Assembly (NCBI GenBank): GCA_933228895.1
Contig: OW121856.1
Location: 101,407,027-101,471,026, forward strand
DNA from: Platycnemis pennipes
Lineage: Eukaryota > Arthropoda > Insecta > Odonata > Platycnemididae
DNA length: 64,000 nt
Reading direction: 5' to 3'
Below the pieces are notes generated by a model. It was given only the letters and a program-made list of their open reading frames with translations, searched no databases and was not told where the DNA came from. Below are positions 45,366-57,650 of this stretch, in pieces. The position numbers were made by a program, and so were the translations under genes. Positions within the stretch are counted from its first letter, which is position 1, and every line of letters starts with the position of its first letter.

Positions 45366-46620
45366 AAATGTCCGCCGGCGAAGATATACGCCCTTTCGTC
45401 AAGTCGAGGAGAATGAGTCAAGTTAACGGATAAAGAGGGATTAAGAGATGGATAGGTGAGAGAAGGTGGCACGCATTATTAATGAAAGGTAAGTCTTGGG
45501 TCAATCCAAACTGATTCCGCCCACACATCTTTACTCCTCAACTTTATTAAGGAGACCCTTTCGTAAAATGCTAGTTGCTTAATTTTTTCCCATTTCTGGC
45601 GCTTGTAGAAAAATATGTTCTCTATATTTAAATACATATTTAAATGGCTACCGTTCCAGGCAACGTTTTCTAAAAATTACCTAGCTTATAAAATGTATTC
45701 TAGCTATTACAATTTGTAAAATGATACCTTTCGATGGGACGTTTCAGAAAACTAACCAGTTTAAAGGGAGAATGGTCACAATCTAAGATAAATTCCTATT
45801 TTATCATCCGAACATTAAGTTAAAAAAAATAAAAAAGACATGTGCTTCTCCAGAAAATAAAAGCATATTACATTAAAGGTGAAACAGCATCTCATTTTCT
45901 CGAGCTACGAAAAGGAGTACGCTGCCTAGCTTAACATCAGACCAGACTTTTATTAACAATCTATCCAAAATTCTCTCCAACAAGTAAACAGCTCTTTCAT
46001 TAAATCAAATTTTCTTAAAAGTTAGCTGGCACCTTTACCATTTTCCTGCAAGTAAATTACTCCATCTGCCCTGGCTTGTGCCCTCCTCTATATAAAGGTA
46101 ATATGATCTTAATATGTAATCCCATGGTAGTCAAACTTATTGTATTCCTTCTCACATATGTTTACCCCTAAAGAAATGCTATATTAAGCATGAATTGCTG
46201 CAAAAATTGGGTGCCCTACAGGCAGAATTTTGGGTACATGTGTTGATAGACGACATTTTACTAGATGCATTACAATGTTGCGCTCCAACTTTTCCGCAAC
46301 GAAGTTGCAATCAACATCGCCCTCACATTTTAATGGAAATATAAGCTATTGTGCTGCTCTTATCGACCTCTATTGTAAATCCATCCAATTATCGAGTATA
46401 GGTCATAGGTATAGGTCAATAGGTATATCGAGTATAGGTGAGTAAAAATATCATTCTTTTTTATCAATTCTGATGGAAATATAAGTTATTATAATTGTTT
46501 ATAAATTTGTAATAATTTTTTCCTTCTAAGAAGCTAACCATTTAAATGCATGCGCTTAGTGGATCATAACTAACATGCTTCACAAATTAATCAGTTTTCC
46601 GAGTAACTTTGTGGAATTTC
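45366..46620. other. AT-rich non-coding sequence, no gene seen
   Basis: A short GTTGC/GCAAC-bearing segment at 46274-46320 recalls the element at 40132 but is too short to assign. Confidence 0.35.
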
Positions 46621-46624
46621 ATTA

Positions 46625-46806
46625 TGTATTAAGAAACAACTTTGAAACGCAATAGAGAAAAAATGTATTAAATGACCAGGTTTAGTCGATCAGTCAACAT
46701 AATCAGGTGATGATTCCGATTGATCATCTGATGATCCTTACTATCCAACAAAACCTGGCCGTTTGAAAAAATTACCTGTGGATTTTCAAAGTTTTTCTTA
46801 ATACAC
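46625..46806. mobile_element. Long imperfect palindrome with hammerhead-like units
   Basis: TGTATTAAGAAACAACTTTGA at the left end is mirrored by TCAAAGTTTTTCTTAATACAC at the right. ACCAGGTTTAG pairs with AAACCTGGC nearer the centre. On the minus strand the left arm reads CCTGATTA, stem GTTGA/TCGAC with CTGA loop (46698-46685), then TAAACCTGG. The right arm has a full CTGATGA (about 46728-46734). The layout matches the palindromes at 1631 and 31898, but the arms are more diverged, so this insertion looks older. Confidence 0.55.
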
Positions 46807-46849
46807 TAACATGATTCTATAATAAATAATTTTTGTGCCATTTAGCCTT

Positions 46850-46927
46850 GTGCGTGGGGCGTTAGATTATCACTTACGCCCCTGTCACACACCTTCAGGA
46901 TGGCTTGCGGGGTACTCCATTTATGTA
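46850..46927 (+). repeat. CR1/L2-like 3' tail, degenerate
   Basis: Only the tail is recognisable: CCCCTGTCACACACC, then GATGGCTTGCGGGGTA, then ATTTATGTACG. Confidence 0.5.
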
Positions 46928-46969
46928 CGTACATAAACTGTTAATAACTGAATAAAAAAATACTTAGTC

Positions 46970-47780
46970 GTTTGGCTGGGGAGCGTATTGGAGAAGAGGG
47001 GAAAATTATGAATTATTAAGGGTGCAAAGAGGAGGAGTTGAATGGAAAACTTGGAGACGGTGAGCATGAGACTTCACCCGTTCTCCGTCAGCCTGACCGC
47101 TTCGGCTAAGACGCCTTGCCCTCTCCATCAACACTCCCCCTCCCTGGCGTCTTGACAGGGGTTCTGGGAGGGGGAGAGTTCCCCGGAAAGGGTCGGAGGA
47201 GGAATAACAACGCCTGAGGGGTGTTCACGAACGTATTTGCATTCGTGTGCGCGCGCGTGTATGTACGTATGGGCGAGACATACGGTTCTCGGCAAAAAAT
47301 AAAACGCTTGGGGGTGGTGAGAGGAGGGGGTTCAGTGGGCGGTGATGCCTTGGAGAGGGGTGTAAATAGCGGAGAGCGAGAGAGAGAGTGAAGGGAGGGG
47401 GGAGGGTTTGAGAGACGAGAAAGAAACAGTTATCCAGTATTTATAAGCAAGATGGCCAAAGGGGGAAGGAAGGGCGTAGGAGGAAGGCGGGAAGGTAGCT
47501 TTGAAGTATTCACGAAGTGGAGGGCGGAACTCTCTCTCCGTAGTTGAAGGGGATGGGAGGGGAAGGGAGAGGGAGAGAGGAAAAGGAGGAGAGGAGGGAG
47601 GGAGGGAGGAAGAGGTGTAGCGAGTGACATTGAGAATGGAGTGGGTGGGCTAATCGGGAAGTGGAGTGAGGTACGGAGGCGGAATGGAAAAGTATAAGCC
47701 AGCATACAAACGTGCATAAGAAAATAAGTCGAGAGAGTGAAGAGGGTTAAGGAAAGGAAGAGGCGGTAAGAGGATATTTT
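46970..47780. repeat. G/A-rich strand-biased block
   Basis: Purine-rich + strand with GAGAGAG and GGGAGG repeats from about 47300 to 47650. The minus-strand open frame 47430-47921 (Pro/Ser/Leu-rich) is compositional. Confidence 0.5.
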
Positions 47781-50540
47781 TGACAAGACGGTCAGAGAGG
47801 ACACCCGCATTAATTCCCAGGCACCTTTGACCCTTAATTCAAATCGGCAACAGACGAAAAGAACAGGAAAACAGACAGGAAGACAATCACGAAGCATAAA
47901 AATGTGTGCAGTACTGAGCATTCTAAATGATCGAAGTAAACGAAACTTTGATATATTTGATCACACTCGACGGCTTCACTCGAGGCATTCGTGAAGATAA
48001 AATTATTCTTTGATGATACTGAGTTTTAATTACCTCGCGTTGTCTGAGTTGCTACAGATCCAAAATCGAAATTACATTAATAGAATTCCCAATATTGATA
48101 AAAAATTGATTAAAAACTTTTTAAAAATTTATTATAAAAAAGTATTTAAACACTGCACAGTATATTCCGTCGATTTTTCATTTTTCCCACGTAAGCCTAA
48201 AAAATGGACTTCGAGGATGAAAAGTGGTTTTGTAATAGGTGAAATATTTAATCTGAAGCATTTAATCTGAATTTTTAAAAGCGAATCAATAACGGTCTCT
48301 CCACACGGAATCTAAATGTCGATTTATATTTTTTAAACGCGTTCCTTTGAGTCTAATTTATATGCAACGTCTTTTAATTCTTTAAAAATGTTTAAAAATA
48401 AAAAAAGCTGTGATATTGATTTCATTTCCCAAAAGTTTTTATTTTACTTGTAAAAAATGAAAATTATTGAAATAGTCTCCTATTTCCCTACACTTTCCAA
48501 TTACCCATTCCGAATCTCCGTCTGGGCGCCTTTCCTCCGTTTATGGCCTAATTAAATACCTCTCTTTTATCCTCCGTGATTATATTTTCTACCTGCTGCA
48601 AAGCCGACGCGGTAGCACGCTGACCTACTTTGTTCACCACACACAGCCCACTGTTTCCGCGAAAAGAAATGTCCACACAGTTCCCATCTCTAAATTAAGG
48701 AACGAGCAGCCCGTTTATCTTTTTACAACATCAGGAATAAGTGATTTCCACACGCACTTAGACATCAGGCAACCACTGTTGGGACGTTAGCATTTCGTCT
48801 ACCCCAGGTGCGTTACTTAGGCAGGTCCCGTAACAGCTATGAAGCCACGGCGCTTGTTTATTAGCCCTTGATATCGCACAGTAAGTAACCCACCAGGTGA
48901 ATTTGCATTTACGTGAGAAAGCCATTAAAAAGTTAGGTCACCTTGAGATGCGCTGAGGTAATGTTCAATGTTAAATTTTTTACGCAACGTTTCGGCACTA
49001 TCAGCTATGATTACAATTCATTAATTCATTCATTTATTTCATCAGGTTGTACATAGTTCTAATTATATACATTTGAATTCATGAGGTCTGTCGGTCATTT
49101 CATAATCACTTTACTTCTCAAATTACGTTCATGTATGACGGAGTCAATAATTTCTTTCATTATTACACATAATTTCATTGCTCAATGTACACAATCATTA
49201 ACTTATGAATGAGTGAACTATGCTACTTCAGGACAAAAATATTAGTTCACCTCTCTAAAAATTGTAACAAAATTGAAAAGCACCTGGAGCGCAGGATCTA
49301 CTTCCTATAGTTTCGGTAAGTGGGCCACAGATCGACGAGGTAAGGTACACGATTGGTTGTAGGTGGACGTTCAGTAGGAAACGTAGGTTCTTAACAAAAT
49401 ACCTTAGGAAAAAGTGATACATGCAATAGATACTCTCATTTTCGGTACGATATGGAGGATTTATATACTCTAAGGGGCTCAGAGCATTGGGAAATGTATT
49501 TTAGTTGGATGGTGTATAGAATACATGCCGAAACAGTAGTATTTCATTTAAATTGTGCTATCTCCAAGAAGCTGTCTCTAATCTCTTAGAGACAGATGAT
49601 TGTAGTCAAATTATAATTTTTAGCGACATAATTTAGAAAGCCGAAAAATTATTAATAAGAGCAAGAACTACTGCCGAACTTGTTCGTCTGGTTTGCCTCT
49701 TCATTTTTGCGCGGTCAAAAGCCAATTCAAACCATCATATCGTTCTAAAGTGAACAATTAATCGTTAATTGTAGAAATGGAATGTTTTTTTTCAGAAATC
49801 ATCAGGCTTAGCGATAGTCGCATTTTTTAAACGCGTGAAGGACGTTGGCTTTGAGTAAGCAACTGCTAGTGGTATCGATTATATGTCCAAATCGAACCAC
49901 TTAGCGAGAAAGGTAACCTAAGATTTCGATATTCGGCTTCTTTTCGATATCAATATATCGCTTGAAACAACAAGAGGTCGTATTTTTTGTTAAACACTTA
50001 AATTAAAACCTGCGCTTCGAAGTTATATTTTCATAAGAAAAATAAAATATGCCGGAAAACGATAAAATTGCTCAAAATGTTATTAATAATAATTTATAAC
50101 AATTTTCAACTGTTCAACCTGGCTGTATAAAACATAAGTTTTCTTCCATCTGAAATAATTTGGTGATATGAAGAAAGGCAAAAAGGCAAAGGAACTTTAA
50201 AACTTTCTCAGGAGCGACAATACAATTTCATAATAATAAAATTAGAGGTAAAATAAAATAACAGAACTAAAAATAGATTTTTATCTTTTCATAGAAACGT
50301 AAATAAAACAAATTCATCGGATGCATTTGTTGACGATTAACTCACAACACCGTTGATAATCACTGATCATCTAATCAAGTTCATCAATTTTCCACTAACT
50401 AGCAAACTTATATATTACGCCATTCATAGTGGCAATAAATCAAAGCTAGTGCGACATTATGGATGATAATTTACCCTAGTATTATAATAGAACTGGTATA
50501 GTACTGGTGGTATATCGTTATACATAGAATTAATAGATAT
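47781..50540. other. AT-rich non-coding sequence, no gene seen
   Basis: No recognisable gene. An AT-rich open frame at 48010-48270 (86 codons, Lys/Ile/Asn-rich) has no recognisable motif. A perfect 10-bp hairpin with a 4-base loop lies at 49572-49595 (CTGTCTCTAA and its complement). Confidence 0.4.
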
Positions 50541-50622
50541 CACCTATATGTACGTAATACCCTGCAAGCTGACGCAACAGTTTGTGGCAGGGGGTGAACC
50601 TTCACTAGGCATGCGTTATCAA
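50541..50622 (-). repeat. CR1/L2-like 3' tail fragment
   Basis: Antisense tail on +: GTACGTAATACCCTGCAAGC, then GTGGCAGGGGGTGAACCTTC, then GGCATGCG. Only the terminal region is present. Confidence 0.6.
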
Positions 50623-51003
50623 GTAAATAGAACACGTACCGCCATGCAGGAATGCAAATGAAAAATAATACCCAGTTTAAACACTGCTTACATGAAACCA
50701 AGTGCCACAATACTACCACCAAGAGGAAAACATCAAGCATCTAGCCAAGAGAATGGCCACAAAAGATAGTTAATATAAATTATTTTAATAATTTCCATCG
50801 TGTGCTAGATTCCCTCCATATGATTGATACCAATCCATTTTTCCAAAATGAGTTATCTTTAGCTCTCAAGTAAGTTTGAATAATTGAGGTATACATTGAC
50901 TAATAACTTAAAATAATAAATAATAAGACAGATAATTATCAAATGCAGGAGGGTAATGCACGTCATTATATGACAGAATACGCTGAATGAAAAGGGGGAA
51001 TTA
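50623..51003. other. Non-coding sequence, no gene seen
   Basis: AT-rich. Nothing recognised. Confidence 0.35.
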
Positions 51004-51011
51004 TTTGAAAC

Positions 51012-51438
51012 TAGAAGTGGATCGAATTGCTGATTTCTCGAATTCGAATATCAAATCATTACGCGAATATCTCGAATCTCGAATACATCGTATAATAGAA
51101 CTGCAATTAATATGCTTAATGTTATTCTGTTAATTGACTTGTTGCCCGTTGAAGTAAAAGAGCTGCAAGTTGATTAAATAAAAAAATCAGGTTTTAAAAC
51201 GCCAAATATATAATAAAATATTTTTCTAACAATTATGGACAACTGAATATATTAACTTTCATCAGCCTTAATAAAGTGTTAATACACCATTTTCTGTCCA
51301 GTATTGAATTAATATGAAGTAGTTCATCAAAACCCCAAATATAGCGTGATTAGCATTATTATTCGATATCTCGAATATCGAATTCTTTCGAATATTCGAA
51401 GCATTCGAGTATTCACGGATAGTATTCGGACATCTCTA
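51012..51438. mobile_element. Non-autonomous hAT-like element with perfect 8-bp duplication
   Basis: The ends are TAGAAGTGG and the complement of TAGAGATGTCC, flanked by identical TTTGAAAC at 51004-51011 and 51439-51446. Both subterminal regions are dense in TTCGAATAT/ATATTCGAA motifs (51035-51090 and 51362-51412). The 427 bp interior is AT-rich and has no transposase frame. An 8-bp duplication with TAGAG-like ends is typical of hAT elements. The left inverted repeat is diverged although the target duplication is intact. Confidence 0.75.
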
Positions 51439-51446
51439 TTTGAAAC

Positions 51447-52127
51447 CGATTCCAGGATTTTAGTACAGCACTAGCCGCAAGAGGAGTTCCCTCCAACCTC
51501 TTTCCATTTCTCGCTGTTTGTTTAGAAATCTTGCGCGGGACATGTGTGTCATGTAAACCTTTGAAATGGCTGCTTACTTGACTGAAGGTTTTTCGCGAAG
51601 GTCTGTTGATCTAGCTATTGGTTTTCCAGCTTTTATAGCCAAACTCTTTGGGCAAACAACCGTTGGAATTCGTCACGCAAGCGGCAAACAAACCAGCAAA
51701 CGAAAGTTAGCGTTCTTCTTTCCCCGGATGTGTCACCACATTTGAATTTTGGTAACATCTGCCCAAGTCGAGACCTCCCAGAGAGCTAGAGGTGACTAAG
51801 TACACGTTTTTGTTGAAATTCTTAGCTACGAAAAAGAGGGCACAGGGATACCAAGATTGTTTGGCAGTAGAGTAATAATTGCCAGCTAGGGATTGTTTTG
51901 ATATAGTGTCCCAATTCCTCTATGCATTTCATTCATTTACCATCTCCTTTCTTAAGCTATCCAAAACACATTTTCACTTTCTTCCTTGTCTTATTCTTCC
52001 ACGTCCAGAATTCCGTCTTAGATAGTGCCCTCAGCATTTCGTTGTCCCAAAGTAACTTTTCCATCCTTTAATCTGCATTCATCTAATTTCTGCCAGCAAA
52101 AATATCTAAATATCTAATTTAAATAGC
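51447..52127. other. Non-coding sequence, no gene seen
   Basis: Mixed sequence. 51940-52080 may be an antisense retroelement relic (GTCTTATTCTTCCACGTCC, TTCGTTGTCCC), not firmly assignable. Confidence 0.3.
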
Positions 52128-52258
52128 GTAGTTTTGAACAGTACCTATACAAGTACCAATCCTTTTTTATGCATGATATGTAGTGCATGTTTGGTGAGAG
52201 TTCACCCCATGCCACACACCTTTATGGTAGCTTGCAGGGTATTATGTAGATGTAGATA
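52128..52258 (+). repeat. CR1/L2-like 3' fragment
   Basis: 3' UTR (AATCCTTTTTTATGCATGAT, TAGTGCATGTTTGGTGAGAG) and the tail CCATGCCACACACC ... GCTTGCAGGGTATTATGTAGATGTAGAT. No coding remains. Confidence 0.75.
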
Positions 52259-52635
52259 TCTCTTTCACAACCATGTTCAACACCTATTCTTTCGTTTCCT
52301 TTCCCGTCCATCCTACTTTCTCATTTCTACTCCACAATCTCATCTTTAAGACTTTGTGGGAAAAGGCGTTGAATGGTGCCACAACTTCCTATATTTTCTC
52401 GTCCTCCTCCTAGTGCCCACGTCTCAGACTTATACTAAGGCTGTAATCTAGCACCTCTACAACCTTCCCTTTACATCCCTGGCTCTCTTTATCAGTTCTC
52501 ACCTGTTGATAAACGACTAGTTACCCAAAGAAATTCTTTTCCCATCATCATTGCTTGGTTTCAAGACTAAAAAATACACCGTAATAAACTTCGGCACAAA
52601 AACTTAAAACAACATCAACACTATAATCTTGGCGG
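52259..52635. other. Non-coding sequence, no gene seen
   Basis: Possible antisense retroelement relic around 52340-52470. Nothing firm. Confidence 0.3.
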
Positions 52636-52639
52636 AAAG

Positions 52640-53113
52640 CATGAATGTTGCAAGAGACGTTGAATACCTGAGAATCACTCTTACTTCAAATCCACCATGG
52701 AGAAATCAATTCCAAATGTTTGTGGTGCAAGGTGAAGAGAATGGGATGAATCAAGCAAATTGTGGAAAACTCTTCAACTCCAGTGAAAAAGTAAAAGAAA
52801 GACGTTATTTTGCACTTGTAAGGCCTCACCAGGAGTGCAAAACAAAAAAAATTCATCTTGTTTTGCATTTACACATTTATACCCTGTATTCAATGGCATT
52901 AGATCTCGCAGGAGACACTTAGGTCAATGATGGACATTCTATCCACTGTATGGCTTTTGTTGTAAGATGCATTGTTGAATCCGAAGTGTAAAGATTTAAT
53001 TCGGGAACCGAGGAAGATACAGAAGGCAGCAGGGTGTTTTGTTATAAAGTCCTACGAATGTACAGAAAAAAGTGGCTACTGAAAGAGATTAGCTGGGAAA
53101 CCATGGAGACTAA
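52640..53113 (+). pseudogene. Second L2/CR1-like RT C-terminal fragment
   Basis: The + strand encodes VEYLRITLTSNPPWRNQ, then KVKERRYFALVRPHQE. After a gap with frame breaks comes DLIREPRKIQKAAGCFV and, further on, the end of a SWET segment. These follow the order YLGxxLxxDLxW, KExAYxxLVRPxLEY, LExxQRKAARFV seen in L2/CR1-type proteins. The wording differs clearly from the main CR1 family of this window, so it is a different lineage. It is interrupted at 53113 by a DNA transposon, and a possible continuation lies at 54580-54615. Confidence 0.65.
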
Positions 53114-54579
53114 TGCCGTGTTCCAATTCGTCATTATGCACCCTTCAAACTCTTACCCGCTCTTTTCGATTGTCAACTTTCGGATGTGACGTCACGTAGT
53201 GCGGTTCCAATCCGTTTCAGAGCGCATCAAGAAGAGCGCCAGGGCCTAGTGCACGTAAGGGTACGTCCATGCTCCCTTTTGCGCACTACGATAATAACAG
53301 AGGAGATTCAGGAGACAAAATTGTTAAGAATGGATGAGGAAACGGATTTCTATTATGCAAACTATTATTATTTGACGTTTGTATGTCATGTGAACTTCAT
53401 ATATTTCGGGAACACGAGTAAAATTTTAACGAAATAGAATAGTTCTAATGTAAGTAAACAACATGGTTGCAGAAAAACTTTCTAAGGCGAAGGAAGTTGT
53501 GAATAGTAATTTGTAATGTATTTAATAAGTATTTTAGTGTAAAATGATGTTAACGTACGGCAAAAATGGTGCTCACTAAATGAAAGAGTATTTATTACTT
53601 TCTATGGCGTGAGGACTACGGCAGCGAAGTGGAACTTACGTATTTTACATGCTGAAATAATTATTAGGTTCTTCATACTCATTGGTAAATGAATGCCGGA
53701 CCATCTTAAGAATTGAAAGTTAACTATACAAACAATTGTATGTCCATGGATTAGTAATTGGCAATACGAAAGAAGAGAAAACAGTATTTGATGTAAAAAG
53801 TCCATATCCAGGCATCAAATTCAATATTACTTACAGGTAGGTACGTACTGTTTATACTAATGCTCTGTACTTTATCAAGAGCAGTGTAGGGTACAACTAT
53901 AATCATGCTCGTAATGTTTAATGAATGTAAATCTTTATTTACTTAGTTATTATTCAAATTTCATGCATACAATCATTTATGTAAATTTCTCCGGATTTCA
54001 TAACTGGACAGTATTGATATATTCGCAATGGATCCTACATTGATAAAATGTGTTTAACGAGAAATACACATGTTAAGCTGTTCTTGGATATTTCAATTAA
54101 TGCCTTGTTAAGTAATAATATGCGTTGTGAATTGCGCCTGTTTATTATTTTGGGCACCAACATTTGTTGACATAATCTTAACACCGTTGCGACTTCGTAT
54201 TAAAGGATACGAAGAATGCCTTAAGATTACCAAGCACCATGAACAACGCCTCAAAAGTAGGGTTTATTATTATATGCAGAAACAGCACAGAAAAGTCGTT
54301 TACATTCACATCTCGATTGTGCTTACAAAATCTCTTCCGAAACCACAGATATACACACGAATATTATATTAGCCATGTAGCCTCCTTGGATATACACATC
54401 TGTGTCCGAAACTACACGATACATGCTCGTCAACTTTTTGCAGTAAACACCACTGCCACAAAGTGTCCATGGCGCTAATGTCGGAATAGAGCAAGTAAGT
54501 GCAGAAAAGGGTGAAAGTGCAAGAAAGAGCGTAAGGGTGCAAGAGCGTAGTGCACGCCCTTGGGGACTGGAACACGGCC
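53114..54579. mobile_element. Harbinger-like inverted-repeat DNA element, about 1.47 kb
   Basis: The left end TGCCGTGTTCCAATTCGTC and the right end GACTGGAACACGGCC are inverted repeats. Further in, GCACCCTTCAAACTCTTACCC is mirrored by GTAAGGGTGCA and GAAAGAGCG. Flanking TAA (53111-53113) and TGA (54580-54582) would fit a 3-bp TNA duplication, as in PIF/Harbinger elements. Closing the gap and keeping one flank keeps the RT frame open across the junction, which supports these boundaries. Short frames inside (53186-53437 and 54127-54372) have no recognisable transposase signature, so it is probably non-autonomous or decayed. Confidence 0.55.
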
Positions 54580-54615
54580 TGAAACGTTGTTAGAAAGATT
54601 AAAATAACTGGGAAT

Positions 54616-55330
54616 TTTCAAATAACACAAATTCGAATATTATGTACACTGCAGACATATTAATGGTCCCACATTACATTAGCGGGACAGATTGCTCAAT
54701 AAATTAATAGTGTTCAACTGTCGGACCGAGCGATACACGTTTATTTCCAAGTACGATTCACGACTACTGCTCAGACAAAGTATAATTCTTCAAACACATG
54801 ATGCAAAATACTTAATTATTACTAAGGTTTTTTTCAGCTAAACTCAACATCTACGGCTGGTAGCCTACCAACCCCTGCCACACTCCGTTGCAGTGGCTCG
54901 CAGGGTATTTGGTAACTGATACACCCAATATGCAACCCACAATGGAATAAGTATATTATCAAAATAACAGCTGAAAAATTATACATCAACCAGCATTAAG
55001 TATAAAACCTACGTTCTCTATTCCTCGAGAGTGAGTATGAGGGACACGGTTTTTTTGATGAAAGGAATACATACATTCATTCGTATGCCAGCATGTGCAA
55101 GTTTGCGTGGGTAAATTTATAAGCCGAAACCCAGAGCGTCTACTGTGTTATGGATTGTCGTAAACCTCTCCTCAAAGAGGATAAATTCGTGTGCTCTCGA
55201 TGATTAAGCCGCCCAGGGCAAGCAGCGGCGACACACTGTGGGTGTAGGAAGCCGAGCCAAGAGAGAAACGGACCTACTTAACAATGCGCATATTTATGAA
55301 GGAGCCGTGACTTGGCACCTGGAGGTCACC
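54616..55330. other. Non-coding sequence with a weak CR1-like tail
   Basis: At 54868-54913 CCAACCCCTGCCACACTCC and CAGTGGCTCGCAGGGTAT recall the CR1 3' tail. The rest is unrecognised. Confidence 0.4.
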
Positions 55331-55619
55331 AACACATTGGCCTCTTATTAACTGAGGGAGTGCAGGGCTTTCCGCCATAGGGCGAGGCCAATGGCGTCCA
55401 TAATGTATCCGGTAGGCGATAAAAAGCGAGGAAGGAGAATACCCTATTATTAAGTTTGATGGGAGCGTATTCTAGGATACTCCGGTAGCCATTTCGGATG
55501 AAGTATAAGAGGTGACTTCGAGATTGGATTTCATGCAAGAAAGAGCACTTTTCTTCGCAAAAAAGGTGCTACGATGGGTCCAATATTTTGTAAAAGAAGT
55601 TATGAGAATCAGGCTGGGA
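55331..55619. other. Non-coding sequence, no gene seen
   Basis: Short open frames on minus without motifs. Confidence 0.3.
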
Positions 55620-55621
55620 AT

Positions 55622-56144
55622 GGGGTCGTTTACCATATTTTTATTGTCGAATCTGATGGAGTTTGCAAAATAAAAAGTCCCGTATTTTTCGTTCTTCGAA
55701 CCGTCCATTTGTTCTCGAGTTACACGCGGCGAAAAACTGATGTTTTTAACTCTTTCGGAAAAGTGGGCGTGCTAAGGACTAATATGTCATCCACTTCGTC
55801 CAATCACAACTGAAACCGCGAAGCTCCTTCGCTCAATCACAATAGGGGACACACAGCTGACTCTGTCAATGGAAGTGGTTGCGACAGGATCTCTTCAGGC
55901 AGACCTCCCATCCCCACCTCCACTCCCCTCCCTTTCCCTCAAAACAGCAAGGACGGGAGGGGGATGACGCAGATATCCTTAACGCAGCTCGTTCGGCGGG
56001 CGTCACCTTTTGCTTATTTTAATTTGTGATTTATGAGTGATGGCTCTGGTTAGAAGATTAATTTTTCCACTAAAATTCATTTTTCGTTTCCATCTAACGA
56101 TTTCGGGTACAAAATTGCGATTTCAGTTCCGAGCAAACGCCCCC
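55622..56144 (-). mobile_element. Non-autonomous inverted-repeat DNA element, copy 2
   Basis: The reverse complement of the element at 28582-29109 along its full length. Shared landmarks include CAATTTTGTAC, AAAATAAGCAAAAGGTGACG, the GAGTCAGCTGTGT segment and CGAAAAACTGATGTTTTTAA-like sequence. Its ends GGGGTCGTTT and CGCCCCC are flanked by AT at 55620-55621 and 56145-56146, implying an AATT target as in copy 1. Scattered substitutions and small indels suggest the two copies have been diverging for some time. No transposase. Confidence 0.75.
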
Positions 56145-56146
56145 AT

Positions 56147-57217
56147 TAATATTCGATGATAAGTTGAAATGATAACTAAACGCCCTGCAGAAATTAAAGA
56201 CGGTTGCAAGTGCTGAAGATTTTAAATGTATTTTGAAACTCTTACTTAGCCTACATTGATAGATTCACATGGTAGGGAACTGGCCCCCTACCATGAATGT
56301 GTGAATTTCAAACGCCAATGGCTTAGTATGGGGTGACCTCATCTATAAAAAATCAACCTTAGGGTTGAACACTTTTTTTAGATTATTTTATGAAGATAAA
56401 AATCGAGATGTGGTTTAGGTACACCGAGGTTTAAAATTACATTTTTTGCGTTAGAAGTAGCAGATTAAATCGAGGTTATCGAGTGGATAATTAGGATAGG
56501 CAACTTAGATTTTAGACATAAATGCGAGTGGCATCTCATCATCTAAAACTGAAAATTTCAGCGTCTGTCCTCTTTGATATGTTTACTTTTTAAACTCTCA
56601 TTAAGTTCTACTCATTTAAATGTATCAGTGCACGTTAAGAAATGAATGCTTGATAATAATTCGTTCCCTGCTATACACCCTCCAGTTTTCCTGCAGTGAA
56701 ATCCGTTAATATCCGCTCCCCTCGCAAGAATCACGCTTCACTTTCGAAAGAGTGCATTTCTCTTTTCGCCTCTAGGTCGTAATGAGCTCTGAGAGTATGC
56801 GATATATTTATCTCGAAAAATACTTCTCATCTCCGACACAACCGACCGCTTTCAAACTCCGCAGCAGATTTTAATATTTTCCCCCCAACCCCCACTCGAC
56901 GCCATCCGAACACTGCCGCGCAAAAACATGTCATTTCATCTGCAAATGGCTCAATCCACATTCCTTTCTTTCATTCAATATTCCGCTTCCCTCCCTCAAT
57001 CACGCGTCCACTCGATTTCACAAGCAGAAGCGAGGCACCGGCCCTGCAAAATCAAGGAGACCGTACTGAAGTGAATACTTAGAAATGCTGCACAAAACGA
57101 TCTTGATGGCAGCCACTATTAGCACCTATAGCGTTGAAGTTGGTAATCTTATGGAAAAAAGGGAACGTTCCGTAGCTAATATGGAGCTTTCAAAATGGAT
57201 ATGGTATTAAACGTTGA
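56147..57217. other. Non-coding sequence with one hairpin
   Basis: A perfect 10-bp stem CATGGTAGGG (56268-56277) pairs with 56286-56295. The flanking TTCACA/TGTGAA extends it past a small bulge. No gene recognised. Confidence 0.4.
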
Positions 57218-57390
57218 AGATGGTACGACTGCAGTTTACGGAATTGGCCATTCGTCGTGCACTGGCTGGGAGGGAGCTCTGGTATCCGGCACATTGCTGC
57301 CGGCGTCCTACAGGGCTCCGTACTAAGGCCAATGCTATTCAACATCTTCATCCATGACATCCCTCGGGAACATGGGTGGAACACGGTCCT
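57218..57390 (+). pseudogene. Jockey/CR1-type reverse transcriptase core fragment
   Basis: The + strand frame from 57221 encodes about 57 residues including AGVLQGSVLRPMLFNIFIHD at 57299-57358. This is the conserved RT block usually written AGVPQGSVLGPxLFNIFIND in Jockey/CR1-group non-LTR elements. Substitutions of P to L and G to R at normally invariant positions, and a quick loss of frame afterwards (57394), show it is dead. The YADD box is not present. It is the only piece of the RT fingers/palm of this group in the window. Confidence 0.75.
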
Positions 57391-57568
57391 AATTAATTAA
57401 ATATCGCGCCTTGCAGTATTAGTGGAAGAGCCTGAAGGGTATACTAATGTACGGTGGAAATTATCATATGCAGATAAGGATGCATCGTTTTTTTTTCCAT
57501 TTGTATCTGTACTGATATTCATGTTGTATTCGACAGCATTCTATTTGAAGGTTTGTAGATACGTGCTA

Positions 57569-57650
57569 TTATACATCTACATAATACCATGCGATCCACA
57601 ATGAGGGTGAGTGGCAGGGGGTGAATATCACCAAACATGCACTACTTACA
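57569..57650 (-). repeat. CR1/L2-like 3' tail fragment
   Basis: Antisense on +: TACATCTACATAATACCATG, then GAGTGGCAGGGGGTGAATATC, then ACCAAACATGCACTAC. No coding part follows. Confidence 0.65.
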
